A DNA stretch of 64,000 nt from Alphaproteobacteria bacterium (GCA_024640405.1 JAHEFB010000007.1:51593-115592), one strand, 5' to 3'; counted from the first letter of the stretch, positions 1-8,510 are shown. The notes: a model not told the origin generated them from the sequence alone. A program made the numbers and translations.

Positions 1-1
1 A

Positions 2-352
2 GTGGATTATGACGATTTCGTTGAAGATCACTCCATCTGGGAAGACAAGGCCTGGCCTGCGATCGCCAATCGCATTCCACAGTTTGAAGCGATCAAGCTG
101 ATCAACTCATGGCCCGGACATTACGCATTCAATACGCTCGACCAGAACGCCATTCTCGGGCGCCACACCAAAGTTGAAAACTTCATATTCGTGAACGGGT
201 TTTCCGGTCACGGCTTTCAGCAGTCGCCTGCCATGGGCCGGGGGATATCGGAGTTGATAATCTATGGCGAGTACCGGTCGCTTGATCTGACGCCTTTCAA
301 CTACGGCCGGATAGAGCGCAACGAAGCATTTGTGGAAAAGGCCGTCATATGA
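2..352 (+). CDS. FAD-dependent oxidoreductase (DAO family), C-terminal part
   Basis: This is the last 116 codons of a flavin oxidoreductase whose N-terminus, including the dinucleotide-binding fold, lies left of the window; the GTG at the edge is not a convincing start. The C-terminal signature FSGHGFQQSPAMGR followed by a short helix and SLDLTPF is typical of the D-amino-acid oxidase/sarcosine dehydrogenase superfamily, closest in my reading to the FOXRED1-like group. It ends in an ATGA overlap with the HpcH/HpaI aldolase, so the two are probably one operon and translationally coupled. The substrate cannot be read from this fragment. Confidence 0.8.
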   Translation: MDYDDFVEDHSIWEDKAWPAIANRIPQFEAIKLINSWPGHYAFNTLDQNAILGRHTKVENFIFVNGFSGHGFQQSPAMGRGISELIIYGEYRSLDLTPFNYGRIERNEAFVEKAVI

Positions 353-1122
353 AAATGCAGACCAACAGCTTCACCCAGGCCGTGCGGTCGGGTAAAAAGC
401 AGATCGGCGTGTGGGCCAGCCTGAGCAACAATTATTCAGCCGAAGTGCTGGCAACAGCCGGATACGACTGGATGCTGCTGGACATGGAGCATTCGCCAAA
501 CGAAATCCCTCTCGTTCTGGGGCAACTGCAGGCGCTAGCGGCAAGTTCGACGACTGCCATTGTGCGGCCGGACTGGAATGACGCCGTCAAGGTCAAGCGC
601 CTGCTGGACATCGGCGCGCCGGGACTGTTGTTTCCAATGGTGCAGTCGGTTGAGGAGGCTGAAAGGGCAGTTGCCGCCACGCGGTATCCGCCACGCGGCA
701 TTCGCGGTGTCAGCGGCGCCACCCGCGCCAACTCGTTTGGCCGGGTGAGCGACTATTTCGACCGGGTGGAAGAAGAAACGGCCGTGCTGGTTCAACTGGA
801 AACCAAAGAAGCCATGGCGCAGGCAGAACAGATCGCAGCGGTAGATGGAATCACGGGCGTGTTTTTCGGCCCGGCGGATATAGGCGCCGATCTGGGCCAT
901 GTCGGACAACCGATGCACCGGGAAGTCTGGGAACATGTCATGCCGGTGGCCAAAAAGCTGATGGCGAAAGGAGTGCCGGTGGGCACACTGGTGTTTGACG
1001 CCAAGTTTGCAGCCCAGCTGCTCAATGACGGCTTCACTTTCGTGGCCTGCGGATCAGACATTTCCCTGCTCACCAAGGGCGCCGCCAGCCTGCTGGCCGG
1101 GGTTAGGGACGGGCTTGAGTGA
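349..1122 (+). CDS. HpcH/HpaI family aldolase
   Basis: This is a class II (metal-dependent) pyruvate aldolase of the HpcH/HpaI family, 257 residues, the usual length. Family members cleave 4-hydroxy-2-oxo acids such as 4-hydroxy-2-oxoheptanedioate to pyruvate and an aldehyde. Visible signatures are LLDMEHSP with the catalytic His near residue 48, the substrate-binding Arg in VRPDW near 73, and the metal ligands Glu151 (VQLETKEA) and Asp177 (FFGPADIG). The start overlaps the stop of the upstream oxidoreductase by four bases (ATGA). The pairing suggests a small catabolic operon, but the true substrate is unknown. Confidence 0.88.
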   Translation: MKMQTNSFTQAVRSGKKQIGVWASLSNNYSAEVLATAGYDWMLLDMEHSPNEIPLVLGQLQALAASSTTAIVRPDWNDAVKVKRLLDIGAPGLLFPMVQSVEEAERAVAATRYPPRGIRGVSGATRANSFGRVSDYFDRVEEETAVLVQLETKEAMAQAEQIAAVDGITGVFFGPADIGADLGHVGQPMHREVWEHVMPVAKKLMAKGVPVGTLVFDAKFAAQLLNDGFTFVACGSDISLLTKGAASLLAGVRDGLE

Positions 1123-1298
1123 GTAGCGTAAGTCAGTCGCACACTTACTGAGCCAATAAAACCACAACGGACAAATCGCCTCTGGTGTTTTGCAGCTACA
1201 CGAGCTATAAGCCGCGCCATCCCGGTTTATCCGAACGTTTTTTCAGGCGGCTGCGCGGCAACAGAGCTTTTTGCGGCCCCACATTTACGGAGTTTGTC

Positions 1299-1484
1299 AT
1301 GGCTGTTCCAAAGCGAAAAACCACGCCGTCAAAGCGCGGCATGCGCCAGTCCGGCACCAAGATGGCGAAAGCCACTTACGTGGAAAACAAGCAGACCGGT
1401 GAATTGCACCGTCCGCACCACATTGATCTGAAGACCGGCATGTACAAGGGCCGCCAGATTCTCGAGCCCAAGGGCGAGTTTTGA
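1299..1484 (+). CDS. rpmF: 50S ribosomal protein L32
   Basis: This encodes 61 residues beginning [16 protein letters not shown], the canonical N-terminus of bacterial L32, and ending with the alphaproteobacterial block RRPHHID-like sequence (here [17 protein letters not shown]). I chose the ATG at 1299 because L32 always starts MAVPK; the longer open frame upstream has no counterpart in the family. It is the non-zinc form, lacking the paired cysteines of C+ L32 proteins. It appears to be a single-gene unit followed by a clear hairpin at 1536-1569. Confidence 0.97.
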   Translation: MAVPKRKTTPSKRGMRQSGTKMAKATYVENKQTGELHRPHHIDLKTGMYKGRQILEPKGEF

Positions 1485-1535
1485 TCTGACTGGTTGTACT
1501 GCGCCGTTGGCCGGCGCGCCGGCGACATGAAATAC

Positions 1536-1569
1536 AAGGGCTGGTGATGCAATCGCATCACTGGCCCTT
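1536..1569 (+). terminator. Hairpin terminator after rpmF
   Basis: Arms 1536-1550 and 1555-1569 pair at 13 of 15 positions around a 4-base loop (AATC). It lies 51 bases after the rpmF stop, and the right arm ends in TT followed by AATCGTTT, so it is a plausible but U-poor intrinsic terminator. A 14-base perfect GC palindrome (GCCGGCGCGCCGGC, 1510-1523) precedes it. Confidence 0.6.
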
Positions 1570-1635
1570 AATCGTTTGACGGGCATGTGGTAGATTTCAA
1601 CCGGGCCTAACTGATTCACGAGGGACACTTATCCG

Positions 1636-2046
1636 ATGAGATACCTGATGGCATTTCCGCTGATCGCGCTGGTGCTGATTGCCTACAATGTCATGGTGTT
1701 TACCGATCCTGGCTGGCTATGGGCGGAAGCCATGCGGGTCAATATGATGTCCGGCGCGTCACTGTCGCTGCAGTGGGCCGACATGCTGATCATGAGTGCG
1801 CTGTTCTTGTTGTTCGTCGAGGTGCTGAAGGCTGCCCGTGTCGGCAGCCTCACGATTATCGATCACATCATGTCGACCGCCGTGTTCATTGTGGCGCTGG
1901 TGGAGTTTCTGCTGGTGCAGGAGGCTGGAACGGCGCCGTTCTTCACCATTCTGGGCATTTCCCTGATCGATGTGATTGCAGGGTATTCCATCTCCATCCG
2001 CTCGGCACGGCGGGATGTTGCCTTTACCGGCGGAGGCCCGGTATGA
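1636..2046 (+). CDS. Four-helix hypothetical membrane protein
   Basis: The 136-residue product has four predicted hydrophobic segments (about residues 2-24, 43-63, 74-96 and 98-118) and no charged catalytic motif, so it is probably a small inner-membrane protein. I do not recognise a family with confidence. It precedes the DUF924 gene with an ATGA overlap (2043-2046), which argues that both are translated from one transcript. The tail after the last helix is short and cytoplasmic-looking (RSARRDV). Confidence 0.75.
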   Translation: MRYLMAFPLIALVLIAYNVMVFTDPGWLWAEAMRVNMMSGASLSLQWADMLIMSALFLLFVEVLKAARVGSLTIIDHIMSTAVFIVALVEFLLVQEAGTAPFFTILGISLIDVIAGYSISIRSARRDVAFTGGGPV

Positions 2047-2579
2047 CGCCTGGTGAGGTAATTGATTTCTGGCTGGCGCAGCCGGCGGAAGCCTATTTTG
2101 TCGCCGATGCGCATTTCGATGACCGCCTGCGCGAAAAATTTGGCGCAGCTCATGAGCAGGCCGTATCAGGCGCACTTGACAGCTGGCAGCAGACACGCGA
2201 CGGGAGGCTGGCACTGGTCTTGTTGCTCGACCAGATGAGCCGCAATCTGCACCGTGGAACGCCAGGCATGTTTGCTGCTGACGACAAGGCACTGGCGATT
2301 GCGGGCAAGGCCATTGATCTGGGCGATGACACAGATTGTGATGCATCCGTGAAACGCTGGTATTACATGCCGTTTATGCATTCCGAAACGCTGGCAGATC
2401 AGGACAGATGTGTGGAACTTTGTCAGCAGCCGGGACTTGAAGAGACGCTTCCCTACGCCATAAGCCATCGCGATATCATTGTCCGGTTTGGCCGGTTCCC
2501 GCATCGCAACGTCTTGCTTGACCGGGAGACAAGTGCCGCCGAAAAGGCGTTTCTGGATGCGGGCGGATTTTCCGGCTGA
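2043..2579 (+). CDS. DUF924 family protein
   Basis: The 178-residue protein has the DUF924 hallmarks: an N-terminal FW motif (VIDFWL), DQMSRNLHRGTP near residues 62-73, the block RWYYMPFMHSE near 102-112, and the C-terminal segment HRDIIVRFGRFPHRN. DUF924 proteins are all-helical, TPR-like and of unknown function. I set the start at 2043 (ATG overlapping the preceding stop) because the family begins MTPEEVLDFW; the longer open frame to 1719 is out of register with any homology. It converges on the cytochrome genes across a long inverted repeat. Confidence 0.88.
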   Translation: MTPGEVIDFWLAQPAEAYFVADAHFDDRLREKFGAAHEQAVSGALDSWQQTRDGRLALVLLLDQMSRNLHRGTPGMFAADDKALAIAGKAIDLGDDTDCDASVKRWYYMPFMHSETLADQDRCVELCQQPGLEETLPYAISHRDIIVRFGRFPHRNVLLDRETSAAEKAFLDAGGFSG

Positions 2580-2586
2580 ACCTGTT

Positions 2587-2655
2587 ATACCAACGGAAGC
2601 AATTATTGACTCATTTGACTCCATCAAACGGGTCAATAATTGCTTCCGTTGGTAT
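2587..2655. repeat. Perfect 24-bp inverted repeat between convergent genes
   Basis: Arms 2587-2610 and 2632-2655 are perfect reverse complements (24/24), separated by 21 bases that contain an inner stem TTTGA/TCAAA. The right arm ends at the first base of the cytochrome stop codon. The element could serve as a bidirectional terminator for the DUF924 gene and the cytochrome gene, but the perfect long arms also fit a small palindromic repeat or MITE-like insertion. Confidence 0.85.
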
Positions 2656-3566
2656 TATTCCAGGCTCATCAGATAGGTAGCAATTGCCAATCTGTCTTCG
2701 GCGGGTAGCTTCGACATGTTGGTCTGAACCGCTGCCATGCCACCGGATGACATCTTGTCATAACCGAGCGTTTCGCCGAACTCCAATGCAGTGGCCAGGT
2801 CCTTGGCGTCCTTGAAGCGTTTGCGGGCTTTGAGGTTTCGCAGTGAGGGGACCTTGCCGGCGCCCTCGGGATGCGGGCCGCCGGCCAGCCAGCGCGATGC
2901 ATCCAGCGCCATGGCCCAGTTGCGCGGTGTGTGGCACTCGCCACAGTGGCCGGGTCCGCGTACCAGATAGGCGCCGCGGTTCCATACCTCGTCTCTGGAG
3001 GCGTCGCGGGCAAATTCCACGGGGCCGAATCCAGCCGCGATTTTCCAGATGCCGAGGCCGCGCCGCATAACGGTCTCGGCCGGAAGCCCGAGCGGCAGAT
3101 CAGGCTGGCGATTGCTGGCCTGCACCGGCTTCAGCGTGTCCATATAGGCCTTGATATCCAGCACATCCGAGTTGGTCATCCGGGCATATGACGTATAGGG
3201 GAAGGCAGGCAGATAATGTGTGTTCTGCGGAGAAATGCCGCCCTTGACCGCATTGACGAACTGTATGCCGGTCCAGCCGCCGATGCCTGTAGCGTCAGGT
3301 GTGATATTCGGCGGATAGAAAACGCCGGCCGGGGTTTTCAGAGCTCGTCCGCCTGATGGCAGGGATACATCTGCTTCGGTGTCGTCCTTGGCCGGCAAAT
3401 GGCACGACAGGCAACCGGCAGCAGTGTACAGCCGCTTGCCGTTTTCAACATTGGCGGCGTGGGCACCAAGGGCCGAAGCCGGCAGCGGGTCGGGCGCAGC
3501 CACGATCCAGCCGACAGCTGCGGCGATGCCACCTGCGATAATACCTGCAGCCAATATCCGTTTCAT
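2655..3566 (-). CDS. Di-haem c-type cytochrome
   Basis: The 303-residue protein has an N-terminal signal anchor (MKRILAAGIIAGGIAAAVGW) and two class I haem sites, CLSCH near residue 52 and CGECH near 208, so it is a periplasmic or membrane-tethered electron carrier with two cytochrome c domains. The architecture resembles the cytochrome subunits of periplasmic dehydrogenases, but no catalytic partner is adjacent. It starts 22 bases after the cytochrome c' gene on the same strand, so the two are probably co-transcribed. Confidence 0.88.
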   Translation of the reverse strand: MKRILAAGIIAGGIAAAVGWIVAAPDPLPASALGAHAANVENGKRLYTAAGCLSCHLPAKDDTEADVSLPSGGRALKTPAGVFYPPNITPDATGIGGWTGIQFVNAVKGGISPQNTHYLPAFPYTSYARMTNSDVLDIKAYMDTLKPVQASNRQPDLPLGLPAETVMRRGLGIWKIAAGFGPVEFARDASRDEVWNRGAYLVRGPGHCGECHTPRNWAMALDASRWLAGGPHPEGAGKVPSLRNLKARKRFKDAKDLATALEFGETLGYDKMSSGGMAAVQTNMSKLPAEDRLAIATYLMSLE

Positions 3567-3588
3567 GCCGTCAACTGCCGGTCAGCAA

Positions 3589-4044
3589 CTACTGTTTCGG
3601 GCGGCGATAGTCGGTATGGCAGGCCTTGCAGGCATTTCCGAGAGCGCCCAATGCCGCCCCGAAATCAGCCTCGGCAGTTACGGCAGCCATTGCCATGGCA
3701 GCTTCAACAGCCTTGTCGGCCTTGGCATCGAAATCTGCCTTGTTCTGCCAGATTTCGGCTTTTGCCCAGGTTTCCTTGTCGCCTGTGGCACTTCCTTCCG
3801 GGAAATGATCCTTGGCGGCCTTTACGTTGTCTGCCAGGGCGGTTGCATTGCTGTTAACGACGCCCGCATCGAACGGGGCTTCCTTTTTGGCAATGGCAGC
3901 GAGCGCGCCCATGGCCTTGCCGACGTTTTTCATGGCGGCCTGACGATCATCGATCGGCCCGGCAAAAGCAGTAGTGGACAGAGCCATAACCGCTGTAAGA
4001 CCGATAACTGCAGTCCTGGATGATGAAACGAGCCTAGAGTACAT
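3589..4044 (-). CDS. Cytochrome c' (class II)
   Basis: The 151-residue product has a cleavable signal peptide (ends near AFA-GPIDD), a four-helix-bundle-like body rich in Ala and Lys, and a single C-terminal haem site CKACH followed by TDYR, the arrangement of cytochrome c' rather than class I cytochromes. I chose the ATG at 4044 because AGGAG lies seven bases upstream; a second ATG two codons earlier is too close to it. Family members bind NO or shuttle electrons in the periplasm. It is the first gene of a two-cytochrome unit. Confidence 0.85.
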   Translation of the reverse strand: MYSRLVSSSRTAVIGLTAVMALSTTAFAGPIDDRQAAMKNVGKAMGALAAIAKKEAPFDAGVVNSNATALADNVKAAKDHFPEGSATGDKETWAKAEIWQNKADFDAKADKAVEAAMAMAAVTAEADFGAALGALGNACKACHTDYRRPKQ

Positions 4045-4141
4045 GAGCATTCTCCTGAATTCTTTGTCGGTTGTGCCAAAGCTGGTCGCCAAGCCTAGCG
4101 GCAACTGGCCTGTCAAGCGTGGATAATCGTTGCCGAACACG

Positions 4142-5764
4142 TCAATTTGAAGACGCTTCGCTGCGCAGAAGCCGGCGGATGACCTTGCCGGTTGTTGTGA
4201 GAGGCAGATCGCTGCGGAATTCGATCTCGCGCGGGTATTCATGGGCAGACAGTCTATTGCGAACATGGGCCTGTATTTCAGCATGTAACGCATCACTTGC
4301 CTCAAAACCGTCATTCAGCACCACAAAGGCTTTTACGATTTCGGTGCGCACGGGATCAGGCACGCCGATGACAGCCGCCAGTTTCACCGCCTCATGACGC
4401 GACAGGCAGTCTTCGATCTCTCCGGGGCCAATGCGGTAACCCGATGACGTGATTACGTCATCGTCCCGGCCGACAAAGTGAAAGTACCCTTCTGCATCCT
4501 TGTAGCCCTGGTCTCCGGTCAGCAGCCAGTCGCCGACATACTTGTCCTTTGTCGCCTCCGGCTTGCCCCAGTATTCCAGGAACATGACCGGATCCGGCCG
4601 CTGCACTGCAATGTTGCCCGCTTCACCGTCGGGAAGAGCATTTCCGGCATCGTCGACGATGGCCACCGTGTGACCGGGCACGGGCTTGCCGATGGCGCCG
4701 GCCTTCCAAACGCCGATTGCGTTGCAACCCTCCAGCACCAGATTGCATTCGGTCTGACCGTAAACCTCGTTGATTTTCATGCCGAGGTTTTCCATTGCCC
4801 ATTCCTGCAATGCGCCACCGACGGCCTCGCCGCCGGAAAAAATGGTTCGCAGGGTAATCTTGTCCACATCGCCCGGTGTGCTTGCACGCATGAGTTTGAG
4901 GGCGGTGGGTGGAATAAAGACGTTTCGAACCTTGTGCAGCGCCATCAGATCCCAGGCATTCGCCGGATCAAACTTGGTGTACTTGTAGGCCAGTACCGGC
5001 ACGCCGAAATAAAGCGATGGCAGAAGCACGTTGAGCAGTCCGCCGGCCCAGGCCCAGTCAGACGGCGTCCAAATCAGATCACCTGGCTGGGGAAAGAATT
5101 CGTGGGCAAACTGAAAACCCGGAATATGCCCAAGCAGAACCCGATGTCCGTGCAGTGCGCCCTTTGGAGGTCCTGTTGTGCCGGAGGTGTATATCATCAA
5201 GGCGGCATCGTCGGGAATTGTGTCTACAGTTTCAAACGTGTCGGGTAGCGACCCGCTTGCGTCGTGAATGTGCGGTGCAATATCCAGCTTGCCATCGATG
5301 CAGAACACCACCTGCAGGGCGTCCAGGCCGGGTAGAATTTCCGCCACGTTTCCGCGCGAGGTTGCCGAGATGATCAGAGCCCTGGCGCCGGAATTCTGCA
5401 ATCTGTACTGCAACGCCTCGACGCCGAACAGCATTGCCAGCGGCACGGCGATTGCGCCGATCTTGTAGATCGCCACGTGGGCTGCGGCCGTTTCGCGGGA
5501 TTGCGGCAACAGCAGCGCCACCCTGTCACCGCGCCCAATGCCTGACATGGTCAGCAGGTTGGCAAAGCGGTTTGACATTTCTTCAAGCTGCAAAAACGAC
5601 GTCCTGCGGACAGGGCCGTCTGCCATGTGCTCTATGATGGCAGTGCTATCGGGACTGTCTAGCGCCCAGCGCGTGCACACCGAGTGGGCAATGTTGTAGC
5701 GATCCGGTATTTGCCATTTGAAGCCGCTGACAACCTGCTGGTAGGTTTTTGCCGGTTCAAGCAT
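4142..5764 (-). CDS. AMP-forming acyl-CoA synthetase
   Basis: The 540-residue protein is an ANL-superfamily ligase that activates a carboxylate with ATP and transfers it to CoA. It shows the P-loop-like motif MIYTSGTTGPPKGA near residue 190, YGQTE near 337, the hinge block TGDQGYKDAEGYF near 417-429 with GRDDDVI, and the catalytic lysine context TTTGKVIRR near the C-terminus. The architecture fits the acetyl/medium-chain acyl-CoA synthetase group; the exact acid cannot be read. It is monocistronic as far as I can see. Confidence 0.9.
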   Translation of the reverse strand: MLEPAKTYQQVVSGFKWQIPDRYNIAHSVCTRWALDSPDSTAIIEHMADGPVRRTSFLQLEEMSNRFANLLTMSGIGRGDRVALLLPQSRETAAAHVAIYKIGAIAVPLAMLFGVEALQYRLQNSGARALIISATSRGNVAEILPGLDALQVVFCIDGKLDIAPHIHDASGSLPDTFETVDTIPDDAALMIYTSGTTGPPKGALHGHRVLLGHIPGFQFAHEFFPQPGDLIWTPSDWAWAGGLLNVLLPSLYFGVPVLAYKYTKFDPANAWDLMALHKVRNVFIPPTALKLMRASTPGDVDKITLRTIFSGGEAVGGALQEWAMENLGMKINEVYGQTECNLVLEGCNAIGVWKAGAIGKPVPGHTVAIVDDAGNALPDGEAGNIAVQRPDPVMFLEYWGKPEATKDKYVGDWLLTGDQGYKDAEGYFHFVGRDDDVITSSGYRIGPGEIEDCLSRHEAVKLAAVIGVPDPVRTEIVKAFVVLNDGFEASDALHAEIQAHVRNRLSAHEYPREIEFRSDLPLTTTGKVIRRLLRSEASSN

Positions 5765-5919
5765 GATTTTGTCTTCTCCGTGTCCAAATTCCGCCCGGAA
5801 GTCGCTCTAGATCAACCGCCGGTTTTTCAAAGTGATCAAAACTGCAGATGGATTTTAGGTCTTCGTTAGGATGCACGGGCTTAGACTATCCGTATTGTTT
5901 GAGCAAAAGGCTGGGACAC

Positions 5920-6081
5920 ATGTACAGCGCAAATCGCGCAAGCGAACAAGGGTTTCCTGCAGTTGACGAAGAAACTGCACCAGAACCTGCAAAACAGCAT
6001 CAGGATATTTCTCCTGAACTGAAAGAAGTGATGCATCTGTTGAAAATGATGGAAAGCGGGCAGGCTACCAAACGGTCCTGA
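5920..6081 (+). CDS. Small hypothetical protein, 53 aa
   Basis: This short frame encodes a hydrophilic, acidic peptide with an amphipathic C-terminal helix (SPELKEVMHLLKMMESG). I prefer the ATG at 5920 over 5848; AAAGG lies about 11 bases upstream, a weak ribosome site. No family is recognised. The composition (few rare residues, one clear helix) is compatible with a real gene but the call is tentative. Confidence 0.4.
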   Translation: MYSANRASEQGFPAVDEETAPEPAKQHQDISPELKEVMHLLKMMESGQATKRS

Positions 6082-6134
6082 CACCATCGAGACACGCAGC
6101 ATGAAGGGTGGGCAGTTTGGTCCACGGTGAATTT

Positions 6135-6168
6135 TTGCATTTTGCAAAGATTGAACTGCATTTTGCGC
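6135..6168 (+). promoter_or_regulatory. Tandem LuxO-type enhancer sites
   Basis: TTGCATTTTGCAA at 6135-6147 is a perfect 5-3-5 dyad and matches the LuxO consensus TTGCA-W3-TGCAA exactly (consensus from memory of Vibrio qrr promoters). A degenerate second copy, CTGCATTTTGCGC at 6156-6168, is centred 21 bases away, two helical turns, as usual for tandem sites of sigma54 activators. They lie about 120-130 bases upstream of the -24/-12 element at 6268. Confidence 0.6.
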
Positions 6169-6267
6169 AAATCCGGCACCAACGAAGCTGCAGTCACTGG
6201 CCCTTTATGTCCTCATAAATCTCTGAAATCACTGATTTATTGTTTATTTGCGTACGCTACCCGGTGA

Positions 6268-6283
6268 TGGTCCGGTTTTTGCT
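6268..6283 (+). promoter_or_regulatory. Sigma54 (-24/-12) promoter of the cupin gene
   Basis: TGGTCCGGTTTTTGCT has the invariant GG and GC dinucleotides ten bases apart, the full TTGCT of the -12 element, and TGG plus the C of TGGCAC at -24; only two consensus positions differ. The predicted transcript would begin near 6294 and run into the cupin gene at 6376. The remaining intergenic sequence from 6082 holds no open frame I can support. Confidence 0.55.
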
Positions 6284-6375
6284 GCTGGATTTCTGAGGCC
6301 GGGGGCCCCGTGTACCTCAAAGAAGCCGGCAAAGGCTCATGCAGGACAGCCCCCCAACAACAGGGAGCTATTGTC

Positions 6376-6795
6376 ATGCCAGGTATTGTGCCTGAAATTC
6401 CAGTTATACAGAAACCAGATGCTGTTTCCCGTCTGGTGGATCATCATCCGGATACCAGGAGTTCAAAACCCAGCCGCTACGGATGGGGCAGTATTGAAGT
6501 TCTCTCATGCAGTGGAGGCCACCGGATAGAGCGCATTGCGGTAAAGCGCGGCAAGGAGTTGCCGGCACACTATCATCAGCACCGCTCCGAGCACTGGACG
6601 ATTGTTGAGGGCGAAGCTGAAGTGCTCCTGGGCGACGATGTATTGATTGTGGCGCCGGATGACAGTCTTTATGTTCCTGCAGGAACCGTGCACGGGTTGA
6701 AGTCCGCCGGCGACAAGGCGGTGAAAATTGTGGCCGTGCACTTCGGTGATACGGTTTCCGACTCGGACGACATGTTCAACGCAAATCTGGCCTAG
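6376..6795 (+). CDS. Cupin-domain protein
   Basis: The 139-residue product is a single-domain cupin resembling the mannose-6-phosphate isomerase type II cupin: metal-binding motif 1 is HYHQHRSEHWTIVEGEAEV (three His and a Glu) and motif 2 is VPAGTVHGL. I start at the ATG at 6376 because CAGGGAG lies eight bases upstream; the longer frame starting near 6310 lacks a site. Its product may bind a sugar or act as an isomerase; no sugar-nucleotide genes are adjacent. A candidate sigma54 promoter with LuxO-like sites precedes it, and it converges on the LuxO-like gene with only two bases between them. Confidence 0.85.
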   Translation: MPGIVPEIPVIQKPDAVSRLVDHHPDTRSSKPSRYGWGSIEVLSCSGGHRIERIAVKRGKELPAHYHQHRSEHWTIVEGEAEVLLGDDVLIVAPDDSLYVPAGTVHGLKSAGDKAVKIVAVHFGDTVSDSDDMFNANLA

Positions 6796-6797
6796 AT

Positions 6798-8174
6798 TCA
6801 GGCTGTTTTCTCAGCCCAGCTTTCGCGTTTGCGGTATATGGTAGACGGGCTGATACCCAGTGCATCCGCTGCCTTTGGAATGGAGCCTGCAAAGCTGGCA
6901 ATTGCGGTTTCGATCGCGTCACGTTCTATCTGCCACAAATGGCGACCGGTTCGGGCTGTCGCTGGCGAATGGTGGGTGTCTTGCGCGGTGACCAGGTGAT
7001 CCGGCAACATGTGGCTTTCGAGCACATCGGCGTCATGCAACACTACGGCCTGGCGTATGACATTCTGCAGTTCTCGTATGTTTCCGGGCCAGTGATAGGC
7101 CAGCAGCCTGTCCAGAGCGTCTTTGTCGAAGCGGTTGAACGCGCGAGCCTCTTCGCCGGAATAGGTGCTCAGGAACCTGGAAGCCAACTCAAGCACATCT
7201 CGACCGCGTTCGCGAAGCGGTTTCAGGTTTATCGGCAGGACGTGCAGACGGAAGTACAGATCTTCACGGAACCGGCCTTCGGCAACTTCGGTCTGCGGCG
7301 TCCGGTTGGTGGCACAGATTATGCGTATGTTTACCTTGCGAGTATGGGTTGAGCCAACAGGCTGAATGGTGCCGGTCTGCAGAAAGCGCAACAGCTTGAT
7401 CTGAAGAGACGCATCCATTTCGCAGATTTCGTCAAGAAACAATGTGCCACCGTCCGCTGCAGCAGCGGCGCCTTCACGATCAGAAATGGCACCGGTGAAG
7501 GCGCCTTTGAGATGACCGAAAATTTCAGACTCCATCAGATCATGAGGTATGGCACCGCAATTCAATGCGATGAACGGCTGGTTTGCACGGGCGGAGAAAT
7601 CATGGATCGCCTGTGCGCACAGTTCCTTGCCGGTGCCGCTTTCACCGGTGATGAAGGCGGGTGCGCTCGAAGATGCGATGGCCTCAATCTGCTTGCGGGT
7701 CTCGGCCATGGCCTTTGACGAACCGATCATTGTGCCTTGTGTATCCGGTTTCAGGCGGGATACCTCTGCAACAGATTCGCGCGGCTGTTGTTCCGGCAAA
7801 CTGCAGGCATTGGTCACAGTGGTGACCAGGCGATTGCGGGACAAGGGTTTGACCAGGTAGTCCCAGGCTCCAGCGCGAACGGCGTCAACGGCATCATTTA
7901 TCGATGCGTTGGCAGCAACGGCGATTATGGAAGCAGACGGCGCTTTTGCGGACCAGGCCGAAACCAGGCTGGCGATGTCCGGACCGCCAAGGTCCAGAGA
8001 CAGAATAACAGCATCAAAGTGACTGTTTTCAATATGAGCATCCGCGATGGGCTGGCTGGCGGCCAATTCACACAAAAACCCTGCTTTTTCAAGATGGGCG
8101 CGATACACACTCGCAAGTGATGGCTTGTCCTCGACAATCAGGACCTGACTATGCCTGGGTACAGAAACTGACAT
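6798..8174 (-). CDS. LuxO-like sigma54-dependent response regulator
   Basis: The 458-residue protein has an N-terminal receiver (about 9-125, predicted phospho-acceptor Asp61 in LSLDLGG, conserved Lys109 in LVKP), an AAA+ sigma54-interaction domain with Walker A GESGTGKE (177-184), GAFTGA (224-229) and Walker B GTLFLDEI (243-250), and a Fis-type helix-turn-helix at the C-terminus (IPKAADALGISPSTIYRKR). The tail HLWQIERDAIETAI is strongly reminiscent of Vibrio LuxO. All elements needed to activate sigma54 polymerase are intact. No histidine kinase or LuxU-type phosphotransferase is nearby, so it is an orphan in this window. The convergent cupin gene has matching upstream sites. Confidence 0.9.
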   Translation of the reverse strand: MSVSVPRHSQVLIVEDKPSLASVYRAHLEKAGFLCELAASQPIADAHIENSHFDAVILSLDLGGPDIASLVSAWSAKAPSASIIAVAANASINDAVDAVRAGAWDYLVKPLSRNRLVTTVTNACSLPEQQPRESVAEVSRLKPDTQGTMIGSSKAMAETRKQIEAIASSSAPAFITGESGTGKELCAQAIHDFSARANQPFIALNCGAIPHDLMESEIFGHLKGAFTGAISDREGAAAAADGGTLFLDEICEMDASLQIKLLRFLQTGTIQPVGSTHTRKVNIRIICATNRTPQTEVAEGRFREDLYFRLHVLPINLKPLRERGRDVLELASRFLSTYSGEEARAFNRFDKDALDRLLAYHWPGNIRELQNVIRQAVVLHDADVLESHMLPDHLVTAQDTHHSPATARTGRHLWQIERDAIETAIASFAGSIPKAADALGISPSTIYRKRESWAEKTA

Positions 8175-8465
8175 TACTTACGCCTAACTAAACTCATGCG
8201 GCGCTTACTCTCTTGTGCAAGCGGTGGCATGGCACCGTCCTCAACAGCTTTCAAAATGCCGGAATATGGTGAACAAGAAGTTTAGAAATGACATGTTGAA
8301 CGCGATTGGGTGGGGTTAATGGGGTCAATTGAAGCCATACTGCCCTACCAGAGCAATTTTCGCCCATATAGAAGCGTTTGATGGCATCAAACCGGTTTAC
8401 CCGGCTCCAGCATGTCTCGCAAAAGTGTGAGCGGTTTTGCGGACGAGGGCATGCGGCAATAATGT

Positions 8466-8510
8466 CTGGAGCGCGGTTTTTGATATAATCAAAAACCTGT
8501 TTCGCTCCAG
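8466..8510. repeat. Nested hairpin with A/T-rich tip
   Basis: Outer arms CTGGAGCG (8466-8473) and CGCTCCAG (8503-8510) enclose inner perfect arms GGTTTTTGAT (8475-8484) and ATCAAAAACC (8488-8497) around a three-base loop ATA. The inner right arm is followed by only a short linker, so this is not a standard U-tailed terminator on the plus strand. Confidence 0.75.

Noticed and set aside
6155..6175. GGCAC-N7-GC at 6174-6187 as an alternative sigma54 promoter
   Set aside because: It keeps the GG-N10-GC spacing but the -12 element reads AAGCT, a poorer match than the one at 6268.
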